Below are positions 46,199 through 57,023 of a DNA stretch of 64,000 bases, in pieces. Made by a program: the position numbers and the translations under genes. Positions within the stretch are counted from its first letter, which is position 1. Each line of letters opens with the position of its first letter. The notes under the pieces are model-generated. The model saw only the letters and a list, made by a program, of their open reading frames with translations. It did not search any database and was not told the origin of the DNA. Source of the stretch: Helicostylum pulchrum. Lineage: Eukaryota > Mucoromycota > Mucoromycetes > Mucorales > Mucoraceae. The DNA is taken from assembly GCA_025677825.1 (NCBI GenBank), contig JAIXMO010000004.1, forward strand, positions 682,001 through 746,000, given 5' to 3'.

Positions 46199-46903
46199 TT
46201 TTCCGCCAAGTTATCGCTTCGGTAAATCTAGATAGGTAAGCAGTAGTTTATATCACCTACTTTATTAGATACTAACATTTTTCAACAAGGTCCCTAATAT
46301 GTATGCATTTATTGATAATAAAAAAGGCAAAGAATAATAGAATAAAATGAAGAACACAAATTATTAAAAAAAGTAAACACGCATACACGCACACATACAT
46401 ACACACAGAGAGAGATAGAAGTTAATAGGTATGACTTTTTTGTAACAAGCTGTTTAAGCTATCAATTCGGACAAAAAACGTTTCGTTACCAAAGATTTCA
46501 TAACAGATAGTGAAAAAATGACTGCATTCAGAGGAGGCTGAATAAAATCTGTCGTGTAAAGTTTCTCTGGAGCTCTTACATATAATGCCTGTATTAGTTA
46601 AGTACATATTGCTCTCTATTCTATCAACTGAGACATGGACCTAGTAGGATCGCTAACGAAAGGAAAAGGCGACAACTATTTACAAATGATCAATATCATT
46701 TCTTGCTGTACTAATTTCTGTACGGCATCGAGAGTTGCGACGGAATATTTCTTCTCTAATTAATTTATGGGGAATTATGATTTAAAAAAAGTTATTTTAG
46801 ACATTGTTAAAATAAAAAGAGGTATTTTTCTTAGTGTTTAGTGGTTTTAGAAAAAAACCGGATATATTATTATCCCACATTCTGCGGCAGGATCCTTTTT
46901 ATT
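46199..46903. other. Intergenic region
   Basis: AT-rich with a CA/GA-rich simple-sequence stretch at about 46378-46418. Nothing gene-like recognised. It includes the unknown right boundary of the TnpB/Fanzor remnant. Confidence 0.4.
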
Positions 46904-47255
46904 TCATTCTCCGTTTTTTTTAGTTACAGTAGGTTCTGTAAGAAGGCCATAAGACCCTTTTGTTAGCAGAAGCAGAACCAGCCTTCTTCTTCCAAGAATA
47001 TTACTTACCAGTAGTATTTTTAGTTTCCCTACTTTGGGTTTCAGCTTTAACAGCAGGTGCAGGTGTAGTTTTACCTATAGCACTCTGAATTAGTACAACG
47101 ATGTCATTATGTCTTATTTTTTTTTTAAAAAAGGAAAAAAAGGAAAAAAAAAATGGATCTACTTTACCAAACATAAAAAAGTAATAATAAATGGCGACAC
47201 CAAGTAAAAAGGCTACGCCCGTGTTTACCACGGTATAATCAATCAAACTCTTCAT
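46904..47255 (-). CDS. Small single-pass membrane protein, hypothetical
   Basis: Predicted 66-residue protein from three exons (47255-47163, 47084-47009, 46935-46904). The N-terminus MKSLIDYTVVNTGVAFLLG continues into a hydrophobic stretch to about residue 30, then a polar Lys/Thr/Pro-rich tail (AIGKTTPAPAVKAETQSRE) ending TKKNGE. The second intron has a GTAAGT donor, a CTAAC branch site and a TTACAG acceptor. The first intron is weaker (GTAGAT donor, TACTAAT branch site); without it the frame also stays open, giving a longer product. Signal-anchor topology is likely. It could be the truncated N-terminus of a larger ER protein, since the region around it is decayed; no catalytic domain follows. 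No family recognised. Confidence 0.45.
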
Positions 47256-47868
47256 ATTTGAAAATAAAGTAGTATATTCAAATACGAGAATAAAGATTTT
47301 TTATTAAAAATAAAAGTTTTAGTCACGACAAAAAAGAAAATGCTGAATTTTACTGAAAATTGTCTGAAAATAAAAAAATCATAAAAATTACCAAATTGAC
47401 TTAGAGAAGTTTAATGACATTAATGGCATTCGATATTTCAGGGTTTTCAGATAATGCCATTAAATACTCTGAAAATTTAATTAAAAATCCACGTAATCTG
47501 TTATTTTTATATATGTTGGCCAGAAAAAAATAAATAAAAAAATAAAAAAAATGGTTTTTTAAACCTTCATGGGAATTTTGGAATAACGAAATAGCTTTGC
47601 GTATAGTTAACTGGATCTGCTGCTCTTTACTTAATACCCACGTCTACCATACTTGGGAAGTAATTCAGAACCCGTGTGTTTCCCCTTCCCTTTGTGAAAG
47701 ATTGTTTTTTTTAGAAATAAAAAAGAGAAGGAGGAATGATAGTTTTTGCTTACATTTTTATTTTAGATAAAAAGGGGGGATATGTTTTTGTACTTCAAAA
47801 AAAAAAAAGAAAAGAAAAAAAAGGGAATAAGATAAATGGTAAAGTGATAAAAAAAAAAGAAAAGAAAT

Positions 47869-49625
47869 CTATTTTAATTTTTGAGTAGCGTCTACTTGTT
47901 CACGTAGTTCTCGAATAACACAATCACAAAATAAGGCAATGGCATTTCTTATCATTACTAAACCTTTATCTGTTTTGCGAGCGATTTCTGATGGATCAAA
48001 TTCGGTAAAAACAAGTTCAAATCTAAATTTGCAAGCACTATATTGCGTGTATTATCATTAGTATCATTTTCCCGACAAGATGTATATATGTAAAACTTAC
48101 GCAGAGAAAAAACGAAGGTTTTCTATAGCTCTATATGTACGTCTACTATCGTTATGAATTTTGGTAATAAATCCAAACGGTCTTCTTGAACGTTTCACAA
48201 CACTGTTATACGCATTACAAAGAACAATTCCATCTCTAGAAAAAAAAATATATTAGTAACCATAAAAAAAACAAAAAACAAATAAAGGTTGATTATCTTA
48301 CGCTAAAAATTGTAAAAACGCGTCCTCGTCTTCATGAGGATCAGGGAACTCATTATCTTCAATTGAATAGCCATCTAAATTATCCAATAACAAAGCATGA
48401 TACCTTCCTACATTTTAACACGTTAATATATATATAAATACATGTGTGTTCTCCTCGTGGGATCCTTACCAATGGGATCATCTGTAAAAGAAGATCGTTC
48501 AAGCCAACCGGGCATACGATTTGATTTTTTGACGGTAGGTTCTACAGTTGCTTGATCAACCATATCATCTGTCAAACTTAAAATTGAAGTCTTTCCCATC
48601 AAAGCTTGAATTTCGGGAGTGTACATGGCAGGAGGACTACCGATATGATGAGGTGGATTAAAAGCATGCAATTCAACCATATCAAGGTATTTATGGATTG
48701 CTCGACGTTCCTTTTCTAATAATTCAAAGTCTGATGATCGATACAGAAACCCGTCCTCTTCATCTTCTTCCTCTACACGATGTTGGTTCTCTAGTTCTTT
48801 CATTGATTCTAGCAAATCCAAAGAGGCGTGCCTTAACTTACTAACAGCTTTATCAGATAAATCGTGACGATGCACTGTATAGTTTCGAACGGAGCCTAAC
48901 ATCTTGGTCACGGTTTGTAATAAAGGTATTATTTCAAAATCGTTCGTTTCGCTTGATTCTGCTAGTGGGTGTGAGGATGCCGAAGAAGATGAAAGATGCG
49001 GACCTGTAATCATTGCCCATGTTGAAAGTGTAATTTGGATATCTTCAAAACATAAATTTAATAATACATCTAGATCAGTTTCAATATCTAAATCTATCCA
49101 GCTTGGTGGTGGAGCTTTTGGGGTTGGTATTTGGTCATCAATATCATCTGGCTCTTCCATTAATGGGCCTTGAAACCCTAAAGTACCTCCTCTTTTTTTT
49201 TTTTTTTTTTTTTTGATTATTTTTTTTTAATTTGACTTTCTTTCTGTTATTACTTACTTGTTTACTTTTAAATCTCTTTTAGCATAAAAGTTTTGTAACC
49301 TCTCGATAGAACCAAGAGTCATTACAGATGATCTTCTTTGCGCTAATAATAATAATATATTAGATTGATTTTATTTGGTTAGCGCATGATCGTTACCTGA
49401 TCGAGCAAAGCCCTTTGTTTGAATACCGTTAATAGGTTTTAAATATCTACGGCCAAAAGGACTCTGTGTGCGTACAATAGCATCGTTTGGAGGAAAAGGT
49501 GAAGATACTCTTCTTTCAAAACTTGAAAGGTCATCGTCTGTCAAAGCAGGATAGCTAGAAAAAGAATCAAGACTACCTTGTGCTGAAGGCGACTCAGACG
49601 GTGAGTCAAGTGGATGTTGTAACAT
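47869..49625 (-). CDS. Calponin-homology-like domain protein, fungal, uncharacterised
   Basis: A 481-residue protein from six exons (49625-49397, 49342-49258, 49191-48470, 48407-48302, 48235-48101, 48037-47869). The N-terminal half is serine-rich and disordered, then acidic and helical (WIDLDIETDLDVLLNLCFED; KAVSKLRHASLDLLESMKEL). The C-terminal region (about 345-470) looks like a CH domain: DEDAFLQFLADGIVLCNAYN, FGFITKIH, RAIENLRFFSAACKF, LVFTEFDPSEIARKTDKGL and MIRNAIALF. CH domains bind actin or signalling partners; which applies here is unknown. The start codon lies just after a 28-base pyrimidine run ending TATAG on the coding strand, which resembles an acceptor, so a 5' UTR intron or a further upstream exon is possible. 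Confidence 0.7.
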
Positions 49626-49627
49626 AC

Positions 49628-49662
<35 letters not shown>

Positions 49663-50082
49663 GAGAAAGAAAGGCCCAGGGAATAAAATACAAGTTTAAA
49701 AGGGTTATTCAACTTGTTTATGTTTCCCTCAACCAGTCACGGTGTTACAATGTAGGTTATTACATTTCTTCCCCAGTTGCACTCGAAATCTTGGATCTAT
49801 GTCAGATTATGAAACGTGACTAAAATATACGCTAAATATTATAAGCTATTTTACGCAGCCTAATATCTGTACATTTTTCTTGATACATCAGTATAGCCTT
49901 TAACCTATCGTCTTTTAACCGTTACACTCTCCTCTGCTTTGCAAATAATAATGATAAAAAAGTAACAAACAAACAAACAAAAAAATGACAAGAGATAGTA
50001 TAGTGTATATCAATATATTACATTTATTTTTTTTAGACTGAAAAAAAATAATATAAGCCCGTCAAAAAAGTGTTGTTCTTTT
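49626..50082. other. Intergenic region with a 28-base A run
   Basis: Upstream region of the CH-like gene and 3' flank of TIM8. The A run at 49631-49658 is the longest but one homopolymer in the window. Nothing else recognised. Confidence 0.5.
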
Positions 50083-50489
50083 TTACATGGAAGTGTTTCT
50101 CAACTCTTCAAGTCTCTTGACAATAAACATGCTGGTATCGAGGAAACGATCAACACAGTTGGCTAAACAAGCTTCTTCACTACGGTCCAACTTGTTGTTT
50201 ACCTTGGAAATACATTTGTCCTAAAAAAAACCCATATATTTTAGCTCCCTTTTCCCCCCCTTTCCATCTTATTCTCTATCACTTACCCAACAGCTGTCTG
50301 TTAAAGAATGTACAGTTTGTTGAACACGGGCCTTTGCTTGTTCAGCTTCGAGGAACTATTTCACGCGTGTTATTATCAACAGCTCTTTTTTTTTTAAAAA
50401 AAATACAGAAAAAAAAAGGTGGTCCTTCTTTATCTTACCTGACCGAGTTCACGTTGATCGTTTTCAGAAAATTGAGGTTGTTGAGACAT
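50083..50489 (-). CDS. TIM8: Small Tim chaperone Tim8
   Basis: Intermembrane-space chaperone that with Tim13 escorts hydrophobic precursors to the TIM22 or SAM machinery. Three exons (50489-50439, 50355-50287, 50220-50083) give 85 residues, the normal size. The twin CX3C motif is present: Cys39-WDK-Cys43 and Cys58-LAN-Cys62, separated by 14 residues. The flanks FLEAEQAKARVQQTVHSLTD and CVDRFLDTSMFIVKRLEEL match Tim8 rather than Tim9, Tim10 or Tim13 (Trp after the first Cys, RFLDTS after the last). Introns are in phase 0. The gene looks intact. Confidence 0.93.
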
Positions 50490-50650
50490 ATTTTTAATTT
50501 ACAAAGAGAAAAAAAGAAGAAAAAAGAACGAAAAAAAAAAGATTGAAATATAACTAGGGGCAATTGATTTAGCTCGTTTTCTCCGCTACTTGTTAAAGAG
50601 TGGCTTGACGGAGCAACATTAAATCACCGCTTCCATATGCTTGTCATTTC

Positions 50651-50878
50651 TCACCTTGCATTTAGGAAGGTCGATGTTTCTTTGATATATTCTTCAGTAT
50701 TTAATTGACTGATTTTAGTGTTAAATGTTAACGTACCTGCTCTGAATATCAGTGTATTTATACCCACCAATACAATTGCTAAAGCCGAGAGCGCATCTCT
50801 GGGCTTGCCGGCGCATTTCTTGATGACGGATAATATACAACGAGGATTTTTACATAGAAAGGTACCTTTTGATGTCAT
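50651..50878 (-). pseudogene. Possible TnpB/Fanzor-like C-terminal fragment
   Basis: A 75-codon minus-strand frame reads TFLCKNPRC, then KPRDALSALAIVLVGINTLI, and ends at a TGA. A cysteine pair followed by an RD-xx-SA-x-I block resembles the second zinc-knuckle half and RuvC-III motif at the C-terminus of TnpB/Fanzor proteins. The upstream sequence in the same frame is stopped by TAA (PLKS-stop-KTTMTSKG). It is not a close copy of the remnant at 45-46 kb. The evidence is a short motif only, so this is tentative. Confidence 0.35.
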
Positions 50879-51141
50879 AGTTGTTTTTTATGATTTAAGT
50901 GGTTGGATGTGACAATTTAAAAAAATTGAACGGACATGTCTGTGATGCCAGAATTTCGTTTATAATACATACATTCACTGCTACGCCATGGAACTCTTCT
51001 TTTCATTTCCCCTCGTACCTTCTAAAACCTTCTTTAACCATGGATTACCTATCTTAGATGAGCATTATGAGATTTTTCTTGGTGTCACCTCAAACAAAAT
51101 ATTAGCAAATATAAATATTTGTAAAAATTGTTTTACCTTTA

Positions 51142-52604
51142 CTACAACCTATGCTGTTGTATTTCGATATGTTTGGTAAAAAAGGAGATGCAATTACTTC
51201 ACCCGAGATCATTCGAGTATTTGGAGAGGTAAAACGAAAAATAAAAGTTTCTAGTTAAAAGTATATTAAAACTGTCAAATAGCTGTGTGGTATTTGGTAC
51301 TGGACAGAGTGGGACGAGATTAGGCCAACCTTAAAAGACTCTAACTTATCGAGTTTGGACCTGGTAAACAAACTTTATTATGTTGAGGGTAAAAAACCAA
51401 TTGGTTTGTAACGCCAAATGGGGCAATAAAATTTGCATAATATCTTTCTTTTAAAAATAAACTTTACCACAGTTCCCCATATTTTTATGGAACGATTACA
51501 GATGTAAATTTTTGCTGAAGCTAGTCCAGGTCTTCATAAAATGCAAAGAATGTCACTTTTAAAAGGATCTACAGATAATGATGTGATTATAATTGAAGGA
51601 GATAAAGACGAACCTCCTCTAGAGACCATCACTAGATCTGATGGCGTAAAAGTATCTTGGTATGATGGCATTGAAGTTGTTCCAGATATGGTTATACAAT
51701 GTAGTACACAATTATAGCACTCGTATATATTATAGATCAATAATGGTCTTGAATTATGGCGCGTTGAATATTCATAGTTTTGACGTGCGTAAACTAATTA
51801 TTTATATTAGTGACAATGTGTGTGCGTGTGTGCGTGTATGCATGTGTGCGTATGTATATAAAAAAACGGAACTGAATGGTGTGAGATGATGATTGATATC
51901 GATGAGACGGAAGAAAGGTAAATGTGAAAAACTTCTTAAAATGGACTTTATTTCCTAGAACTGACTTTATAAAAAAAGGTGAGCACAATTTCCGTATTGT
52001 CAAATCACCAATTTCAGCAGCCATGACTAGCACGCACTTGAGAGATAAGATATTCTCAATTGATTTTAAGGACGGAGATCATGCTGATGTGTCGCCTGAT
52101 TGTTGGGATGTTACAGACAGAATATATAAATATTTAGATCATAATGATAGTACTGGTTTAGCTATTGATTATGGATAATATTATATTCGGGGAGATACTT
52201 CGAGAGTAAGTCTCTTTTACTTTAATTAGTAGAATTGACCGTATAAAGTATAAGTAAACGTTGCATAGGCTACCCCATGTGTGATCCAAGTACTGCATAT
52301 TTAAGTACTGATGTCGATTTTAAGTTTTTAAAAAAAGCAGTTTTGAAAGGATCCGGTAAGATATTAACTAATTAAGGCGATATAGTATAAAACTATAATG
52401 TGCACATGTAACTAGAATTTTTTCTAAAAAGAAGGTGTATCAGCTTATGGACCAATTACACGAAATGATTTCTTGCAATCTTTGGGAATTCAAGCTAGAA
52501 TCGAAAAATTATTTAAAAGTGCCAAATCATCTGAACATCAGAAGATTTTATTAGATGGTACTGAAAGACGTATATATCCTGAGTTGATGAGTAGAATCTA
52601 TAAG
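51142..52604 (+). pseudogene. NDUFAF7/MidA-type methyltransferase, broken
   Basis: Fragments, in order, of the mitochondrial complex I assembly methyltransferase (NDUFAF7, MidA, DUF185), which dimethylates an arginine of NDUFS2. Recognisable pieces: YFDMFGKKGDAITSPEIIRV (near 51165-51228), CGIWYWTEWDEIRPTL (near 51285), EASPGLHKMQRMSLL (near 51520), CEMMIDIDETEE (near 51880), VSPDCWDVTDRIYKYL (near 52090), GLAIDYG followed by TAA and then YYIRGDTSR, DPSTAYLSTDVDFKFLKKA (near 52277), and GVSAYGPITRNDFLQSLG to LLDGTERRIYPELMSRIYK (52433-52604). The TAA at 52177-52179 replaces a residue inside an exon. The conserved EFFDALP block is degraded (about 51755), and no N-terminal start or targeting exon is visible. 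A functional copy would have to be elsewhere in the genome. Confidence 0.75.
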
Positions 52605-53171
52605 GTGAGAATAAAAAATTTGTTTTACCTGTTAAAGAATAAAATATCAGTTGCAAAAAAAAAGTAAGTATTATCTTAATTTAGTAGTTTTTACATCTGA
52701 ATTCTATCTATAATATGTGATACTTGCCAAACGAGGTGTATTTATCCTTTTGCAGAATTTTTAGTTTTTTTTTTGAAGATTACATTATTTGGTACTCTCT
52801 AATCATTACATTAGGTGCTTTTATAAAACAGATAACACGGTGAGAATAAAGTTCATGGTACACGAAAAAGGTCATACCATGCATAGTAAATATTGTGGTA
52901 TTTTGTTCTCGTAAACCGAGGTTCAAAGTTGCACAAAAAGATAGCGCAAATCAATATTCGTGATTGCAGCTTTTCTTATTAATTAGATGGAATTCGTCAA
53001 TAATCCTCTTGATTTGCATAAAACAAGTTTCACGTTGATTATGAGATAAACTTTATATAAAAAGAACGTGTATTTTTCTTTCTTTTTTTTTATATCTGCA
53101 TTAATATCTCTTAAAAAAAATCCTCTAAACTCCCCCTCCTCTTTTATTATATTTTATATACCAAAAAAAAT
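52605..53171. other. Intergenic region, promoter of the OPT gene
   Basis: AT-rich 3' flank of the NDUFAF7 remnant followed by the OPT promoter. A C/T-rich tract at 53068-53145 lies just upstream of the OPT start. No gene seen. Confidence 0.5.
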
Positions 53172-55589
53172 ATGGTGGAAGAAGTCCATAAAAGTGAGAC
53201 TATCATCTCTGAAAAAATTATCGCGGATGGAACCGAAAAGACTGAAGCATATTATGATGAAAAGACTGCTCAAGACACAAGCTCTCAAGATGAACCTTGG
53301 TTAAAGAACTCTAAAGAGCTCAAAATTGACGCTGAGCATCAGAATATTGATTATTTTGCTAATGAAGACGAGCTGGATATCGCCATTATTAACGATCTTG
53401 CTGTAACGGAAGATGATACCACGCTTAGAGCAATTACTTTCAGATCAATACTTACTGGTTTTGTAAGTACCTCCCCCCCTTTTCTTTAAATTTTTTAATC
53501 AGTAAATTTAACAAACATTATAGATTCTTTCGGCCCTTAGTTCTTCTGTATCTCAACTTATGGTTTTTAAACCTGTTGGTATTTCATTGACGGATACATT
53601 CATGTTGATTCTTGCTTATATTATTTGTACTGCTTGGGCCAGGTACCTGCCTAAAGGAGGCTGGTTAAACCCTGGTCCATTTAATGTCAAGGAACACACC
53701 TGTATATACGTTATGATTTCATCTGCTAATAGCAGTGCCTACGGTACATGGATTTTATCTGCTCAAGAGCTTTTCTATCAAGACACACCTGGTGCTGCAG
53801 GCTCCATCTTCTTGTTGCTTGCTACACAACTCGTAGGTTATGGTATTGCAGGTCAACTCCGCCCTTACCTCGTCTACCCATCTAATATGATCTGGCCTAC
53901 TTCTCTTCCTGTAATCTCTTTATTAAAGACTTTTAATACTGATGCTGCTGAAGCTAAATGGCGTACCAAATTCTTCTTTATTGTCTTTGGCGCTATCTTT
54001 GTTTACGAATTTATTCCTCAATATATGTTTCCTATGATTGGTGGTATCTCTATCGTCTGTCTTGCTAAAAACGATAGCCCTTGGGTGCAACGTTTGTTTG
54101 GTGGATTAGGTACCAATGAAGGCTTGGGCATGTTCCAATTTAGTTTTGATTGGAACTTATTATCTTACTTGTCTCCTCTTGTTATTCCTCTTTGGATTCA
54201 GTTGAATGTTTACTTTGGTATCTTGTTACTTTGGATCCTTTTACCTCTTCTTTACTATTATGATGTTTGGAACGCGCAAAGCTTTCCTTATTTATCGAAC
54301 TCTATTTGGCAACGGTTTGATAACGGTACATCTGTTATTTATCCTCAACATCAAGTCTTGAACGCTGACAACTCACTTAATCAAACTCTGTTGGAAGAAG
54401 TCGGTCGTCCTCAATTCGCTACTTCTTTTGCTGTCAATTATGTCTTTATTAACTTTGCTGTCACAGCTACTATCACTCATGTCGCTCTCTTTTACGGAAA
54501 AGAAATCTGGACTAGTTTCCGTACACTCAAGAGTAAAATTGCTAGTGGTGATGTCGATATTCATATGAAATTGATGCAAGCTTATAAAGAGGTACTAATG
54601 TAATTATTTTTTATAAAAAAAAAAAATTCTAACTTTTTTTTATTTAGGTCCCTAATTGGTGGTACTATGTTGTATTTGCTTGTGGCACTGCTCTCAACAT
54701 TGGTATCGCATACGCTAATCGTTCTCAACTTCCTTGGTGGGGTGTTATATTTGCCATTGCACTTTCTAGTATCCTATCTTTACCTCTTAATTTAATTACG
54801 GCTGTTACCGGTTACGGTTTTGGTTTAAACGTATTGACAGAGATGATTTGTGGTTTTGTCCTGCCAGGATACCCTATTGCCAACATGTACTTTAAGACAT
54901 TAGGTTATAACACTATGCATCAAGCCGGTGCCATGGCAAGGGATTTAAAAATTGGTCACTACCTTAAAGTACCTCCTCGTATGACCTTCTTACATCAAAT
55001 GCTTGGTACTGCCGTCGGTTGCGTTTTCAATTATATCGTCAACAATGCCATCACGAAAAACGAAAGAGAAATCCTGTTGGATCCGGTCGGTAATCAATTT
55101 TGGAATGGTGCTACACCTCAAACTATTAACTCTGCCGCTATTACTTGGGGTGCTATTGGTCCCATGGCTATGTTTGGTCCTAGTACGCAATACTACATCT
55201 TCCTTTGGGCGTTTGTTATTGGGTTCGTTTTACCCGTACCTGGTTGGCTACTTAATAAGAAGTTCCCAAAGGCCGGGTTTCATTATATCAATATTCCCAT
55301 GATCTTGTACGGGCTTGTACTTATGCCTGGTACTAATACCTCTTGGATCACTTTCTCGTTTATCATTATGTTGGTAACCCAAGGTTATGTTAAGCGTAGA
55401 TACAGTGCTTGGTTCGCGAGACACAATTATTTAATCTCGGCAGCTTTGGATTCAGGAACTTCGCTCATGGTTTTCTTTGTTTCCATTGCTTTGTATGGTG
55501 GCGCTAGTGGCGTTGCCTACGAGTTCCCTACTTGGTGGGGTAACCGTGCTGATGTCAAGTATATGGACCAATGTTGTTTGAACTGTTAG
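53172..55589 (+). CDS. Oligopeptide transporter, OPT family
   Basis: Proton-coupled transporter of small peptides (OPT, peptide-transporter clade) at the plasma membrane. Three exons (53172-53462, 53524-54591, 54648-55589) give 766 residues. After a polar, acidic N-terminus (about 1-90) come some 14 hydrophobic segments. Family signatures: ITFRSILTGFILSALSSSVS, the hallmark NPGPFNVKEH, YGIAGQLRPYLVYPSNMIWP, FEFIPQY-type VYEFIPQYMFPMIG, NWWYYVVFACG, MICGFVLPGYPIANMYFKT and GATPQTINSAAITWGAIGP. The last residues (WWGNRADVKYMDQCCLNC) include the usual terminal cysteines. Length and motifs are complete. Substrate (glutathione, tetrapeptides or others) cannot be told from sequence. Confidence 0.95.
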
Positions 55590-55848
55590 TTTTCTTTTTT
55601 CTTAACAACTACTTTAATATAATCTACCTTTTTACCACACCCTTTTTTTACTAAGTTTAGTCTTCTGTATTAATATATCCTTCTTACACTAAAGAGATTG
55701 ATGAACGCGTCTAGTTTTCAAAAGTGTATTACTAATCTATGTTATTCATAAACAAAGGGATACTAATCGAACTGATAGTGAGAGTATCATAACAGCAATA
55801 ATTCATAGGAGGTATATTTGTGTGGGCAAAATAAGATATCAATTTTTT

Positions 55849-56075
55849 TTAAGCTTTGAAGCGAAGTGTCAAGACGATCCCTTCAATATGTTGAACATAT
55901 TCCCGATCAGCACGCTTGAAATAATCAAGTTGGCATTCTTGAATATACTTCTTGGCATTCTTCAAGTGACCAGCAATATTGTTAACCGATAAGTCTTTTT
56001 CTTAGTGGGCGTAAGACGATACAAATCACCAGCTCGAGCGAAATCACCATCAGTTAACTGATAAGTAGCTCAGGT
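55849..56075 (-). pseudogene. Gene fragment, family unknown
   Basis: The minus strand reads GDFARAGDLYRLTPTKKK, then, after a frame change and near an in-frame TAA, EKDLSVNNIAGHLKNAKKYI, ECQLDYFKRADREYVQHIEG, IVLTLRFKA and a TAA stop. The codon use is more protein-like than the surrounding sequence. It looks like the 3' end of a broken gene copy. I do not recognise the family. Confidence 0.35.
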
Positions 56076-56407
56076 TACGGCTTTTTTTTACGCTTCCTTT
56101 CGCCGTAGGATAAATAAAAGGAAATCGCGTTTTTTATTCTTCTGGCACTACGCCGGTGGCTTTTTCCCATAGTGAATCAAAAGTGAAGAACATACAAATA
56201 AAAGCATTAAACCCTTCTCTCAAACTTTAAGTTTATTGATTTTTTGTCCAAGCTGGAAAACAAGGAGACTGCGCTTTATTATGGCTGCGTAAAAAAGTCA
56301 TTAGGCCTGACGGAAAACTGAAGTTTAAATTTGCATATATTCTTTCAGCCTAATTTTTTTGTGTATTCTTTTTTATTTCTTTCTTTCAAGTACACATATA
56401 AAAAAAA

Positions 56408-56856
56408 ATGGGACATCATCCTACACCCACTATTTATCCGGTTCCTACACCTCAAACTCAAGAACGTTTAAAGCGTAGATTACAAATGCCAAACGCTATG
56501 GCACCTGTGCCAAAAGCAAGAAAGATTCAAGTTTTATCATGGGCTATTTCACTTTGTAAGTTGAAAAAAAAAAGCTGTCAAAAAATGTTTTTTTTTTTTG
56601 GTATTGACATTTTTTTGATATGTAGCGTTGAGTGCATATGTGGTATTATTCGCAGATTTTGGAACAGAAGATAACTGTTATACCCCTGTAAGCATCAATT
56701 TATAAACCACACATTAATATTTTTTTTTTTATATTTAATTTTTTTTTTGTTTTTTTTTTCAATTAGATTCGTCAATGGTTTCAAAAAAAGAAGCAAGGTT
56801 TCTGGACTTTGAGTGAACAAGAAAAGAAGGATTTAAAAGAGCAAGGAAAGCTTTAA
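56408..56856 (+). CDS. Small single-pass membrane protein, hypothetical
   Basis: A 99-residue protein from three exons (56408-56555, 56626-56687, 56767-56856), all joined in frame with GTAAG donors and TAG acceptors. The N-terminus is proline-rich (MGHHPTPTIYPVPTPQTQER), then basic (KRRLQMPNAMAPVPKARK). One hydrophobic segment (about 41-60, VLSWAISLSLSAYVVLFADF) is followed by a tail FGTEDNCYTP, then IRQWFQKKKQGFWTLSEQEK. The size, single span and charged tail are like small inner-mitochondrial-membrane assembly factors, and it lies next to mitochondrial EF-Tu, but that is only suggestive. I cannot name the family. The splice structure makes it a real gene. Confidence 0.72.
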
Positions 56857-57023
56857 ACAATGTTTGATTAAAACCCCTTTTCTTTTTTTCATTTTTTTTG
56901 TGACTTTTTTCCTTTTAAAATAAATCAGAACCAGGGTAAATAATAAAAAGGGCCTGGATTTTTTTTTTTTTTTTTCCTTTCCCTTTGACATATTCCCTTT
57001 ATCCCTTTTTTTTTATCTAAAAA

